DNA of 64,000 bases from Thermomonospora catenispora (GTDB taxonomy: Bacteria; Actinomycetota; Actinomycetes; Streptosporangiales; Streptosporangiaceae), in NCBI RefSeq assembly GCF_006363815.1, contig NZ_RRYT01000004.1, positions 62,001-126,000 on the forward strand. The letters run 5' to 3'. Positions 1 to 8,332 of the stretch are shown piece after piece. The first letter of the stretch is position 1, and the number at the start of each line of letters is the position of its first letter. The translations under genes and the position numbers were made by a program. The notes under the pieces were generated by a model. It worked only from the letters and a program-made list of their open reading frames with translations. It made no database searches and was not told where the DNA came from.

Positions 1-1854
1 GTACAGCCGGTGCTCGATGCGGTCGGGCACGGCGGCCTGGAAGCGCACCCGGTCCACCAGGTACGCCGACTCCTTCACGTGTGTCACCTCCACGTCGCTC
101 TCCGGGGCGAGCACGTCGTCGAAGACCCGCTGCAGCGGCTCGGCGAAGGAGGTGGCGGTGTACTCCATCCGCGCCGTCATCGGGCCGGCCCCGCAGTCCC
201 ACAGGCGGGCCGCGCGCCGGGCCCGCCGCATCGCCAAGGCCCGCAGCACGGCCAGCAGCGCCGCCGCCGTCACCGCCAGCGCGGCGGCGATCAGCACCGG
301 CGACAGGGAGCTGGCGGCGGCGCGCAGGTACGCCCCGTCCGTCGCCGGGCCGCGGCCGGGCAGCACCTGGCCGGTCACGTCGGCGACGCCGGGCAGCACC
401 AGCGTCGGCCCGAGCGCCAGCGCCGCGCAGGCCGCGCCCGCCAGCGCCATCCCGGCCAGCATCGACGGCGGCGCCTCGTGCGCCCTCTCGGCCTCGGCGC
501 TGCGCGGACGGGCCAGGAACCCGGTCCCCAGCGCCTTGACGAAGGTGGCCGCCGACAGCCCCGCGGTCAGCGCGACGGCCGCCACCGCCAGCGGCATCAC
601 CACCGCCGCCGAGACCCCGCCGTCCGGCAGGGAGCGGATCAGGCTCTGCAGCATCAGCCATTCGCTGACGAAGGCGTTGCCCGGCGGCAGGGCCGAGGCG
701 CACAGCGCGCCGAGGGCGAAGACGGCCGTGGTCACCGGCATCCGTTCGCGCAGCCCGCCCAGGGCGTCCAGGTCGCGGGTGCCGGTGCCGTGCAGCACCG
801 ACCCGGCCGCCAGGAACAGCAGCGTCTTGAACGCCGAGTGATTGATCACGTGCAGCAGCGCGGCGGCCAGCGCCAGGGCGGCCAGGGCGCGCTCGCCGGA
901 GGCCTCGAAGAACCCGGCGGCGCCCACGCCGATCAGCACCAGCCCCATGTTCTCGGTGGTGGAGTGGCCCAGCAGCCGCTTGAGGTCACTGGCCACGGCC
1001 GCCTGCAGGATGCCGTGCAGCGCCGAGAGCGCCCCGGCCGCCAGCACCACCAGCCACCACCAGCGCGGCCCGCCGCCCAGCAGGTCCAGCCCGACCCGGA
1101 CGATGCCGTAGATCCCCATGTTGACCATGGCGGCGCTCATCAGCGCCGACACATGGCTGGGGGCCTCGGGGTGGGCCCGCGGCAGCCACACGTGCAGCGG
1201 GACGATCCCGGCCTTGGAGGCGAACCCGGCGAAGGTGGCCAGGAAGACGCCGATGGCCGTCGCCTCGTTCACGTCGGCCCGCCGCAGCTCGGCGAAGCTC
1301 TCCCCGCCGGCCGCGGCCGCGAACGCCGCCAGCCCGCCCAGGATCGCCACCAGCCCCAGGTGGGTCAGCACCGCGTACCACACGCCCGCCGACCGCACCG
1401 CCGGGCGGGCCCGATGGTCGGCCAGCACCAGCAGCAGCGAGGCGATCGCCATCAGCTCCCACAGCAGCAGGAACGTGCTCACGCTCGCCGCCGCGGGCAC
1501 CAGCAGCAGCGCCGCCGCGAACAGCGGGACGAGGATCTGCGCGGTGCGGGGGGCGTGCCGGGCGTAACCGATCGAGTAGATCGCGGCGGCCGCGGTGACC
1601 CCGCCGGTCACCGCGGTGAACAGCCCGCCCAGGGCGTCCAGTTCCAGCCGCACGCCCGCCAGCGGCAGCAGGTCCGGCAGCCAGGCGCTCCAGGTGCGGC
1701 CGGTCATGGCGGCGACTCCGGCGGCCAGCGCCGTCGCGCCCGCCCCGGCCAGCACCGTCCCGGCCAGGGCCGACCGCATCCGGGCCGGCGGGAGCGCGGC
1801 GAGCAGCGATGCGAGCGCGCACAACGCCAGCGCGCCGGGGAACAGCAGGTTCAT
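1..1854 (-). CDS. Antiporter-like proton-conducting membrane subunit (HyfB/Rv0083-like), 3' end cut by window
   Basis: The minus-strand frame opens with ATG at 1854 and runs off the left edge (about 617 codons present). The translation is a polytopic NuoL/M/N-type subunit: the segment WLPRAHPEAPSHVSALMSA followed by MVNMGIYGIVR and LLGHSTTENMGLVL is the proton-antiporter core, with conserved lysines in FASKAGIVPLH and SDLKRLLGHS, and HSAFKTLLFL further on. The family includes formate-hydrogenlyase subunit HyfB and M. tuberculosis Rv0083. Its ATG overlaps the stop of the upstream NuoB-like gene (ATGA), so the two are translationally coupled. By analogy it is the ion-translocating arm of a membrane-bound hydrogenase-like complex. 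The other subunits (HycD/HycE-like) would lie beyond the edge. Family confidence is high; substrate unknown. Confidence 0.88.
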   Translation of the reverse strand, partial: MNLLFPGALALCALASLLAALPPARMRSALAGTVLAGAGATALAAGVAAMTGRTWSAWLPDLLPLAGVRLELDALGGLFTAVTGGVTAAAAIYSIGYARHAPRTAQILVPLFAAALLLVPAAASVSTFLLLWELMAIASLLLVLADHRARPAVRSAGVWYAVLTHLGLVAILGGLAAFAAAAGGESFAELRRADVNEATAIGVFLATFAGFASKAGIVPLHVWLPRAHPEAPSHVSALMSAAMVNMGIYGIVRVGLDLLGGGPRWWWLVVLAAGALSALHGILQAAVASDLKRLLGHSTTENMGLVLIGVGAAGFFEASGERALAALALAAALLHVINHSAFKTLLFLAAGSVLHGTGTRDLDALGGLRERMPVTTAVFALGALCASALPPGNAFVSEWLMLQSLIRSLPDGGVSAAVVMPLAVAAVALTAGLSAATFVKALGTGFLARPRSAEAERAHEAPPSMLAGMALAGAACAALALGPTLVLPGVADVTGQVLPGRGPATDGAYLRAAASSLSPVLIAAALAVTAAALLAVLRALAMRRARRAARLWDCGAGPMTARMEYTATSFAEPLQRVFDDVLAPESDVEVTHVKESAYLVDRVRFQAAVPDRIEHRLY

Positions 1855-2327
1855 CGTCCGGTCAGACCCCGCAACGCCTTGGTGATGTCCTCGGGCCGGG
1901 GCGGGCAGCCGGGCACCTCCACGTCCACCGGGACCACGTCGCCGACCGCGCCGGCCACGCCGTAGGCATCGGCGAACACCCCGCAGTTGCGGGCGCAGTC
2001 GCCCAGCGCGATCACCACTTTGGGCTCGGGGACGGCCTCGTAGGTGCGGCGCAGCGCACTCTCCATGTTCCGCGTCACCGGCCCGGTCACCAGCAGCGCG
2101 TCGGCGTGCCGGGGGGAGGCCACCAGACGCGCCCCGTAGCGCTCGGCGTCGTGGACGGGCCCGAACACCGAGGCGATCTCCAGCTCGCACCCGTTGCAGG
2201 ACCCGGCGTCCACGTGCCGGATCTGCACCGATCCGGCCAGCCGCGGCTCGGGCGGCTCGCCCTCGGGTCGCGGGGGCGCCGGCTCGGCGACCCGCCCGGT
2301 CTTGCGGATCTTCTTCCAGAGGTTCAC
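1851..2327 (-). CDS. NuoB/HycG-like [4Fe-4S] small subunit of a hydrogenase-like complex (Rv0082-like)
   Basis: 158 aa, GTG start at 2327 preceded by a strong GGAGGAG Shine-Dalgarno. The four cluster ligands of the NuoB/HycG/HyfI small subunit are all present: CNGCE near residue 43, a cysteine in GDCARNCG near residue 110 and PGCPP near residue 140. These bind the N2-type [4Fe-4S] cluster next to the large subunit. Size and neighbours match M. tuberculosis Rv0082 (ArsR regulator before it, antiporter-like subunit after it). The protein has no transmembrane segment and is expected at the cytoplasmic face of the membrane complex. It is probably co-transcribed with the ArsR gene 85 bp upstream. 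Function in electron transfer is inferred from the family. Confidence 0.88.
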   Translation of the reverse strand: MNLWKKIRKTGRVAEPAPPRPEGEPPEPRLAGSVQIRHVDAGSCNGCELEIASVFGPVHDAERYGARLVASPRHADALLVTGPVTRNMESALRRTYEAVPEPKVVIALGDCARNCGVFADAYGVAGAVGDVVPVDVEVPGCPPRPEDITKALRGLTGR

Positions 2328-2412
2328 CGCTCCTCCTCCGCGCCCGTTCCCCGGGTGGGACGTCGCGGGACGTCGCCGGCCCGGAACGTTCCGGCGTGCT
2401 CGCCCGCGAGGG

Positions 2413-2754
2413 TCACCGGTCCTCCTCCTCGGCGGCCTTCAGCTCGGCCAGCAGGCCCTCCCGGCTGGTGATCATCTCGGTGAGGATGCGCCGGGCCGCC
2501 CGCATCAGGTCGGCGATGTCGCTGGTGGACAGCTCGTAGACCACGGTGGAGCCCTCGCGGGTGGCGGAGACGATCCCCGCCCGACGCAGCACCGCCAGCT
2601 GCTGGGACAGGCTGGAGGGTTCCACGTCGATCTCGGCGAGCAGATCCCGTACCGGCATGGGACCGCCTTGCAGCAGCTCCAGCACCCGGATGCGCACCGG
2701 ATGGCCGAGGATGCGGAAGAACTCGGCCTTGGCCTGATACAGCGGCACCGGCAC
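2413..2754 (-). CDS. ArsR/SmtB-family transcriptional regulator (Rv0081-like)
   Basis: 113 aa, GTG start at 2754 with GAGAGGGG about 10 bases upstream. A winged helix-turn-helix fills residues 8-90: ILGHPVRIRVLELL, then the recognition helix in VEPSSLSQQLAVLRRAG and the wing in TREGSTVVYEL. No metal-binding cysteine pair of the classical ArsR type (CxC in the recognition helix) is present, so it is not an obvious metal sensor. Position as first gene before the NuoB-like and antiporter-like subunits is the same as Rv0081 in M. tuberculosis, a hypoxia-associated regulator. A perfect 16-bp palindrome 56 bp upstream of its start is a likely autoregulatory operator. The signal sensed is unknown. 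Confidence 0.88.
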   Translation of the reverse strand: MPVPLYQAKAEFFRILGHPVRIRVLELLQGGPMPVRDLLAEIDVEPSSLSQQLAVLRRAGIVSATREGSTVVYELSTSDIADLMRAARRILTEMITSREGLLAELKAAEEEDR

Positions 2755-2809
2755 GCGGGTCAGCCCCTCTCGGTGGATGCACGAAGTGGTGGAACCTTCA
2801 CTCGACCAA

Positions 2810-2825
2810 TTGAAGAATTCTTCAA
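2810..2825. promoter_or_regulatory. 16-bp perfect palindrome, candidate operator of the ArsR regulator
   Basis: TTGAAGAATTCTTCAA is its own reverse complement. It is an AT-rich island in a GC-rich context, 56 bp upstream of the ArsR start, where a dimeric winged-helix repressor would be expected to bind. Direct binding by this ArsR protein is inferred. Confidence 0.6.
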
Positions 2826-2883
2826 GTCATCTTCTCGTGGTCCGGCGTCCGCTTCGTACGTTTCGAGCCGTGATGTACATCAC

Positions 2884-2909
2884 CGGCGGACGGTCCGGGC
2901 CGTCCGCCG
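2884..2909. terminator. GC-rich hairpin between the ATPase gene and the ArsR gene
   Basis: Arms CGGCGGACGG and CCGTCCGCCG (10 bp, perfect) with a 6-base loop TCCGGG. It lies about 160 bp downstream of the minus-strand ATPase stop at 3069. There is no U-tract, so it may be a weak terminator or a structured region. The rest of 2826-3068 shows no gene. Confidence 0.35.
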
Positions 2910-3068
2910 TCGGCGGAGTTCACGGGCCCGCGGCGGCCGCCCCGGGCCCGTTGCGCGTCCCGCGGCGGGCCGGGGCGGCGCCGTCGCCCCCGCCCGCGAC
3001 CGCCGCTCGCGGGCCGGCGTCCCCGGACGACGCCGCGTCCGCGACGGGCACCGGCCCGGGCGAGGAGG

Positions 3069-6000
3069 TCAGGGGCGGCGGTGCCCGCCCTCGGCGGCGG
3101 TCAGGCCGCCGCCGGCCCGGTCGATGGCCCGTTCGATGTCGGCGATCCGGTCGGCCAGCAGGCCCAGCGCGCCGATGGCCCGGCTCACCGCGTCGTCGTC
3201 ACCGCCGCCCAGGGCCTTGGCGCGCAGGAAGGACCGCTTGACCTCCTCCCAGCGGGCCGCCTGCTCGGGGGTGAGGGTGCCGCGCAGCTCGGCGAGCTTG
3301 AGCAGATTGGCCTCGGCCCCGGAGGCCAGGGTCTGGGACTCGCCCAGGTAGTGGTCGTCGACGAGGGCCTCCAGCTCCTCGTCGTTCATCACCGGCACGA
3401 TGCGTTCGGCCAGCTTGTTCATGTTGCGGTAGGAGCCCTGGAGCTGGAACGGCGGCTCGGTGCGGGAGTCGTCGGACTGGGCGGCCGAGGCGATGTAGGC
3501 CTGGTTGACGGCCAGCACGATCTGCTGCACCCGCAGCAGCTTGCGCAGCACGGAGACGATCTGGTCCAGCTCGACCTGCGAGTAGGGGTGGGAGAGCCGG
3601 TCGGGCCGGACCGAGTCGTCGCCGCCGGCCAGCCGGATCAGCAGCTCCAGGTCGCCGCGGTCCCGGGTGGACAGCGGCGCCAGGATCGGGTTGGAGGTCA
3701 GCGCGTTCTCGATGTAGCTGAGGGCGAACAGGTCCTCCTTGCCCGACAGCACATCGCCCAGGTTCCACACGTCGGCGCGGTTGGCCAGCATGTCGGGGAT
3801 GCGGAACCGCTTGCCCGCCTCGGTGTAGGGGTTGCCGGCCATGCACACGGCGAACCGCTTGCCGCGCAGGTCATAGGTGCGGGTCCGGCCGTTCCACACC
3901 CCCTCCATGCGGCGCTGGGCGTCGCACAGGGAGATGAACTTCTGCAGCAGCTCGGGGTTGGTGTGCTGGATGTCGTCCAGGTACAGCAGCGTGTTGTTGC
4001 CGCACTCCAGGGCGAAGGAGATCTTCTCGATCTCCTGCCGGGCGGTGGCGCTGGGGGCCTCGGCGGGGTCCAGCGAGGTCACCGAATGCCCCAGTGCGGG
4101 ACCGTTCACCTTGACGAACAACAGGCCCAGCCGGCTGGCCACGTACTCCATCAGGGTCGTCTTGCCGTAACCGGGCGGGGAGATGAGCAGCAGCAACCCC
4201 ATCTGGTCGGTGCGCTTGGCGTCGCCGGCCGCCCCCAGCTGCTTGGCCAGGTTGTCGCCGATCAGCGGCAGATACACCTCGTCCAGCAGCCGGTTGCGGA
4301 CGAACGCGCTCATCACCTTGGGCCGGTACTCCTCCAGCCGCAGCCGCTCCCGCTCCCGCGCCACCAGCTCGGCGCGCCTCTTCTGATAGGCGCGGTAGGC
4401 CGGGACGCGCTCCAGGCGGAACTCGCGGGTGCGGGCCAGCGTCTCGTCCAGCCGCAGCTCCAGCCGCCGGTCCCGGATCCGGGGATGCGCGCCGAGCAGG
4501 CCCTCGACGGTGGCGGTCAGCGAGGCGGAGGAGTCATGCCGCGAGATCGCGCCGTCGGTCAGCTCGATCGCCACGGCCTCCGGCAGATCCATCCGCAGCG
4601 CGTCGTCGTCCTGGGCGTCCAGGAACGACGTCAGCCACGACTCCACCAGCTGGTGCCGGGCGGCCAGATCGTCGCTCAGCGCCTGCTGGTCGGCGGCGAA
4701 CTCGGCCAGCGTCCGCGAGCCCGGGCCGCCCAGCGCCCGCCGGAACCGCTCCAGCAGGGTCCGCGCGCCCGCCCCGGTGACGAACCCGGCGGGCGCGGCG
4801 GCCAGCTCCTCGAACAGGTACTCGCCCGCCAGCGCCCCGGCCCGGCGCGTCGCCTCCGCCGAGTCCTGCGCCGACGGCCGCTCCCCGCCCGGCGCGAGCG
4901 GCAGATCGTGCCGGGCGGCGAACGCGGTGATCGCCTCCGACAGCTCGGCGCACAGCTCGGCGATGGCGGGGGAGGCCCCGAAGGCGGCGCGGGCACGGGC
5001 CAGCGACGTCGTCCGGCGGCTCCACCGGGCGCGGCCCGCCTCGTCCGTCCCGTACGCCCACCACAGCTGGGCGGCGGCGCGGACGGCCGGCGGATAGCGC
5101 AGCAGCCCGGCGGCCGAGTGCAGCCGCAGCAGCGTCCGCAGGATCGCGGCGGCGTCCTGGTCGTGGACGCCGCGCTCATACCCCTCGTCGTAGCGGGACT
5201 CGGCGACGCGGCGCACCACGGCCAGCAGCTCCTCGTCGGAGACCGCCGCCTCGTGCAGCCCCTCCAGCGTCAGCCCCTGCGCGCCCTGCTCCGCGAGCGC
5301 CAGGATCGACGTCGCCAGATACTCGGCCCGGTAGACCTGCGGCGACTCCGACACCAGCGGCTGGTCCCACAGCTCCCGGGTCCGGGCGAACTGCGGATCC
5401 TGCACCGGGGCGCGATAGTCGGTCCCGGTGATCGCGTACGCCAGGCCGCCCTCGTGCGGGACCAGGGTCAGGTCGATCGGCTGGGTGTTGACCGCGAACC
5501 GGTGCCGCCCCAGCCGGATCGTCTCCCCGCCGTCGGCGAACAGGTCCTGACGGTCGCGCAGGGCGCGCCCGGCCTCCTGGCGGGCCGCCTTGATCCGGCC
5601 CTCCAGCTCCTCGGCCCGCACCGCGTCGCCCAGCTCCCGCAGCTCGGCGACCACCTGGCGGAGCTTGGCCACCATCGCGTCGGCGGCGAAGTAGGTGTTG
5701 ATCTCCTCCAGGGAGGACAGGTTCGCCACCCGGCGGCGGACCCCGGCGAGGGTGCGCTCGGCGGAGGCGGCCAGCCGGTCGGCGCGGCGGGCCCGCTCGT
5801 CCAGCAGCGCCTGCTTGCGGGAGGAGAACGCCTCGTACACGTCCTCCCGTTTGGCGGCCAGCTCGGCGGCGAAGTCGTCGAAGTCCCCGAACCGGGTCTC
5901 CAGGTCCTCCAGCCGCAGCATCAGCCGGCCGAGCTGCTCATCGCACCGGTCCGGGCTGTCGGCGACCGCCAACGCTCCGGTGATCTCCTGGTTGAGCAGC

Positions 6001-8156
6001 GCGAACTCGGCGGCGAACGCGGCCCGCCCCTCGGCGGCCGCCAGCTCCCGGCGGCGGCCCTCCAACGTGGCGCGGGCCCGGTTGAGACCGCCGAGGACCT
6101 CGCTGATCCGCTCCAGGATCTGGGTCCGCACGGTGGCGTCGGCGATCTCCAGCGAGCCGACCACGTCGGTCACCGTCTCCAGCGCCGCCGACTGCTCGGC
6201 CAGCCGCTGCTCCAACGGTTCGGCGGCGGCCGTCGAGGTGATCCGGGACGCCTCGGCCACCAGCCGCTCCACGTCCTCGTGGTAGCCGGCGAACGCGTCA
6301 TCGCCCTGCAGGAACGCCACCGCCCGCTGCCCGAACGACGCCAGCTCGGCGTCCAGATCCGCGGTCAGCCGGTCGATCCGCTCGACGTCGACGTAGCGCA
6401 TCTCGCGCAGCGTCATCAGCCGGCCCTGCTCGCGGCGGAGGGCGGCGAGCCGGCTCACCCAGGCGTCGGCGGTCTTGGGGGCGTCGCCGCGGGCCAGCCG
6501 GATCAGCGAGGTGATCTCGGCCGCGGCCTCGTCCACCGCTTCGGCCGCCTGCGCGGTGAGCTGCTGGACCTTCTCGAACTCCTCCAGCACCTGCTCGGCC
6601 GCCGACCGCACCGCCAGCAGCGGCTCCCGCAGGTCGCCCAGCTCCTCCTCGCCCAGCCACAGGTAGTTGTCCAGCACCCGGGTGCAGGCGGCGATCAGCC
6701 CCTCGTACACGGCGGTCGACGGGGCCATCTCCCCGACCATCCGGGCCACCGACAGGCAGTCGGAGATGCCGCGCACCAGCTCGGCGTTGCCCACCCGCTC
6801 CAGCGGGCCGGTGCCGACCGGCTGCGCGGCGGCGTAGGCGTCCGACAGGTACGGGGTCTGCCACACCTGCATGGGGTGGACCCGGGTCGGCTCGTCCGAG
6901 GTCGCCCGGAAGATCACCAGCGTGCCGTCGTCGAACAGCGAGTAGCCGTGGCACACCAGCGGCGCCGCGACCTCCTTGCGGATCACGTTGTAGGGCAGCA
7001 GCAGGGTGCGGCCCTCGGCGCGGGCGTGGAAGACGTACAGCACGTCCTCGCCGTTGGTGGACTTGATGATCCGCTCGAACTCCAGGCCCGTCACATCGGT
7101 GTCGAACGTCCGCGCCACCCCGGTCGTCAGGTAGTAGCCGCCCGGGAAGATCAGCCCGTGGTCCTCGGGCAGCCGCTGGCAGGCCTGCCCGATCCCGTCC
7201 AGCCGCATCACGTCCTTGGTGCGGGTGTTGAAGACCAGGTGCCGCCAGGCCTCCTCGTTGTAGGGGCGGATGCGCAGCAGGATCAGCGACCCGACCCGGG
7301 CGTAGTACACGTCCGCGTCGGCCAGGCTCTGCAGCGGCTCCTCCACCGGCTCGCTGTAGACGCCCTCGCCGGTCTCGGTGTTGTTCTCGATCTTGACGGT
7401 GAGGTCGCCGCCGACCGTCTCCACGAACACCTCGTCCTCGATGGAGATGTGCGGATGACGGCCCATCACGTGCTGCTCGCGGGTGGTCTCCACCCACTCG
7501 AAGTCGTGCGAGGGGGGGAAGACGTGGTCGCGGTCCCCCCGGTCGTCGATGTACTCGACGGACCCGTCGGCGCCGATCTGCCAGCGCAGCACCCGGATGT
7601 CGCTGGTCCGCGCCCCGGTCTGGAACACCGCCAGCAGCGTGGAGTCCAGCCGCCGCAGCTGCAGCAGCCGGGTGTCGCGGTAGTAGCGGTACAGGTCCGC
7701 GAAGTCCTTGCGGAACCGGGGGTCCTGCAACAGCCCCGGCACCTCGTCCGGCGAGGCGTCCTCGAACCGGAACTCCTCCCCCTCCCGGGTGAACCGGTGC
7801 AGGGAGAACACGTCCTCGACCGAGGTCTCCGTCCGCAGGCCGATGAACACGTTGTAGCCGAACAGCATCAGCCCCGAGTGGTGCCCCGGCTCACCGCCCA
7901 GCGGCACCGCCGAGCCCGTCACCGGCACGATGTCCCGGGGCACGCAGTTGTTCTCGGTCCGGATCCGCTCCGTGCCCAGCAGGCGCAGCTCGGTGCTGCC
8001 GAAGACCTCGATCCGCCGCCCGTTCAGCTCCTCGGCGCGTCGGGACAGCTCCGCCGCCTGCTGCTCCAGCCGAGCCCGCAGCACCTCGTAGGTGCCCATG
8101 TCCATGCCCGACTGCACGTCGGCGTTCTCGGTCACGGCCTCGGCGGTCTCCGTCAC
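3069..8156 (-). CDS. Giant AAA ATPase of the DUF3686 'DNA repair ATPase' type
   Basis: About 1695 aa from the GTG at 8156, chosen because GAGGAGA precedes it by six bases; the open frame extends 47 codons further but that part is low-complexity. The first ~500 residues contain the DUF3686-like beta-rich region, the middle (about 540-900) is predominantly long charged helices likely to form coiled coils, and an AAA domain sits near the C-terminus with Walker A GYGKTT near residue 1330 and Walker B LLYLDDI near residue 1390. No membrane segment is seen. It is the third gene after YqiJ-like and flotillin genes, separated from flotillin by 176 bp with a strong hairpin. The 'DNA repair' name in databases is not experimentally supported to my knowledge; a membrane-stress or remodelling role with flotillin is an inference from linkage. 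Confidence 0.85.
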   Translation of the reverse strand: MTETAEAVTENADVQSGMDMGTYEVLRARLEQQAAELSRRAEELNGRRIEVFGSTELRLLGTERIRTENNCVPRDIVPVTGSAVPLGGEPGHHSGLMLFGYNVFIGLRTETSVEDVFSLHRFTREGEEFRFEDASPDEVPGLLQDPRFRKDFADLYRYYRDTRLLQLRRLDSTLLAVFQTGARTSDIRVLRWQIGADGSVEYIDDRGDRDHVFPPSHDFEWVETTREQHVMGRHPHISIEDEVFVETVGGDLTVKIENNTETGEGVYSEPVEEPLQSLADADVYYARVGSLILLRIRPYNEEAWRHLVFNTRTKDVMRLDGIGQACQRLPEDHGLIFPGGYYLTTGVARTFDTDVTGLEFERIIKSTNGEDVLYVFHARAEGRTLLLPYNVIRKEVAAPLVCHGYSLFDDGTLVIFRATSDEPTRVHPMQVWQTPYLSDAYAAAQPVGTGPLERVGNAELVRGISDCLSVARMVGEMAPSTAVYEGLIAACTRVLDNYLWLGEEELGDLREPLLAVRSAAEQVLEEFEKVQQLTAQAAEAVDEAAAEITSLIRLARGDAPKTADAWVSRLAALRREQGRLMTLREMRYVDVERIDRLTADLDAELASFGQRAVAFLQGDDAFAGYHEDVERLVAEASRITSTAAAEPLEQRLAEQSAALETVTDVVGSLEIADATVRTQILERISEVLGGLNRARATLEGRRRELAAAEGRAAFAAEFALLNQEITGALAVADSPDRCDEQLGRLMLRLEDLETRFGDFDDFAAELAAKREDVYEAFSSRKQALLDERARRADRLAASAERTLAGVRRRVANLSSLEEINTYFAADAMVAKLRQVVAELRELGDAVRAEELEGRIKAARQEAGRALRDRQDLFADGGETIRLGRHRFAVNTQPIDLTLVPHEGGLAYAITGTDYRAPVQDPQFARTRELWDQPLVSESPQVYRAEYLATSILALAEQGAQGLTLEGLHEAAVSDEELLAVVRRVAESRYDEGYERGVHDQDAAAILRTLLRLHSAAGLLRYPPAVRAAAQLWWAYGTDEAGRARWSRRTTSLARARAAFGASPAIAELCAELSEAITAFAARHDLPLAPGGERPSAQDSAEATRRAGALAGEYLFEELAAAPAGFVTGAGARTLLERFRRALGGPGSRTLAEFAADQQALSDDLAARHQLVESWLTSFLDAQDDDALRMDLPEAVAIELTDGAISRHDSSASLTATVEGLLGAHPRIRDRRLELRLDETLARTREFRLERVPAYRAYQKRRAELVARERERLRLEEYRPKVMSAFVRNRLLDEVYLPLIGDNLAKQLGAAGDAKRTDQMGLLLLISPPGYGKTTLMEYVASRLGLLFVKVNGPALGHSVTSLDPAEAPSATARQEIEKISFALECGNNTLLYLDDIQHTNPELLQKFISLCDAQRRMEGVWNGRTRTYDLRGKRFAVCMAGNPYTEAGKRFRIPDMLANRADVWNLGDVLSGKEDLFALSYIENALTSNPILAPLSTRDRGDLELLIRLAGGDDSVRPDRLSHPYSQVELDQIVSVLRKLLRVQQIVLAVNQAYIASAAQSDDSRTEPPFQLQGSYRNMNKLAERIVPVMNDEELEALVDDHYLGESQTLASGAEANLLKLAELRGTLTPEQAARWEEVKRSFLRAKALGGGDDDAVSRAIGALGLLADRIADIERAIDRAGGGLTAAEGGHRRP

Positions 8157-8260
8157 GGGCGTCTCCTCGTGCCTCGTCCATGCGGCTGGTCGGTTCGGAC
8201 CCGCCCGGGCGGACCCGGGCGGCCGGTGTCGTCGATGGGGCCTGGGCCCGCTCGGCGGGG

Positions 8261-8299
8261 CGGTGGCGTCGGGGACGCCGGGCGTCTCCGACGCCACCG
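8261..8299 (-). terminator. 18-bp stem-loop between flotillin and ATPase genes
   Basis: Outer arms CGGTGGCGTCGG and CCGACGCCACCG plus inner GGACGC/GCGTCT (one G-U pair) close on a 3-base loop. It lies 34 bp past the flotillin stop and about 105 bp before the ATPase start. It lacks a U-tract, so partial termination or an mRNA stabiliser that sets ATPase level below flotillin is plausible. Confidence 0.55.
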
Positions 8300-8332
8300 C
8301 CCGGAGCGCGGCCGTGGGCTACCGCGCCCCCC

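Noticed and set aside
10-1965. Plus-strand 651-codon frame at the left edge
   Set aside because: His/Gln/Arg/Gly-rich noise antisense to the antiporter subunit, which has unmistakable membrane and motif content.
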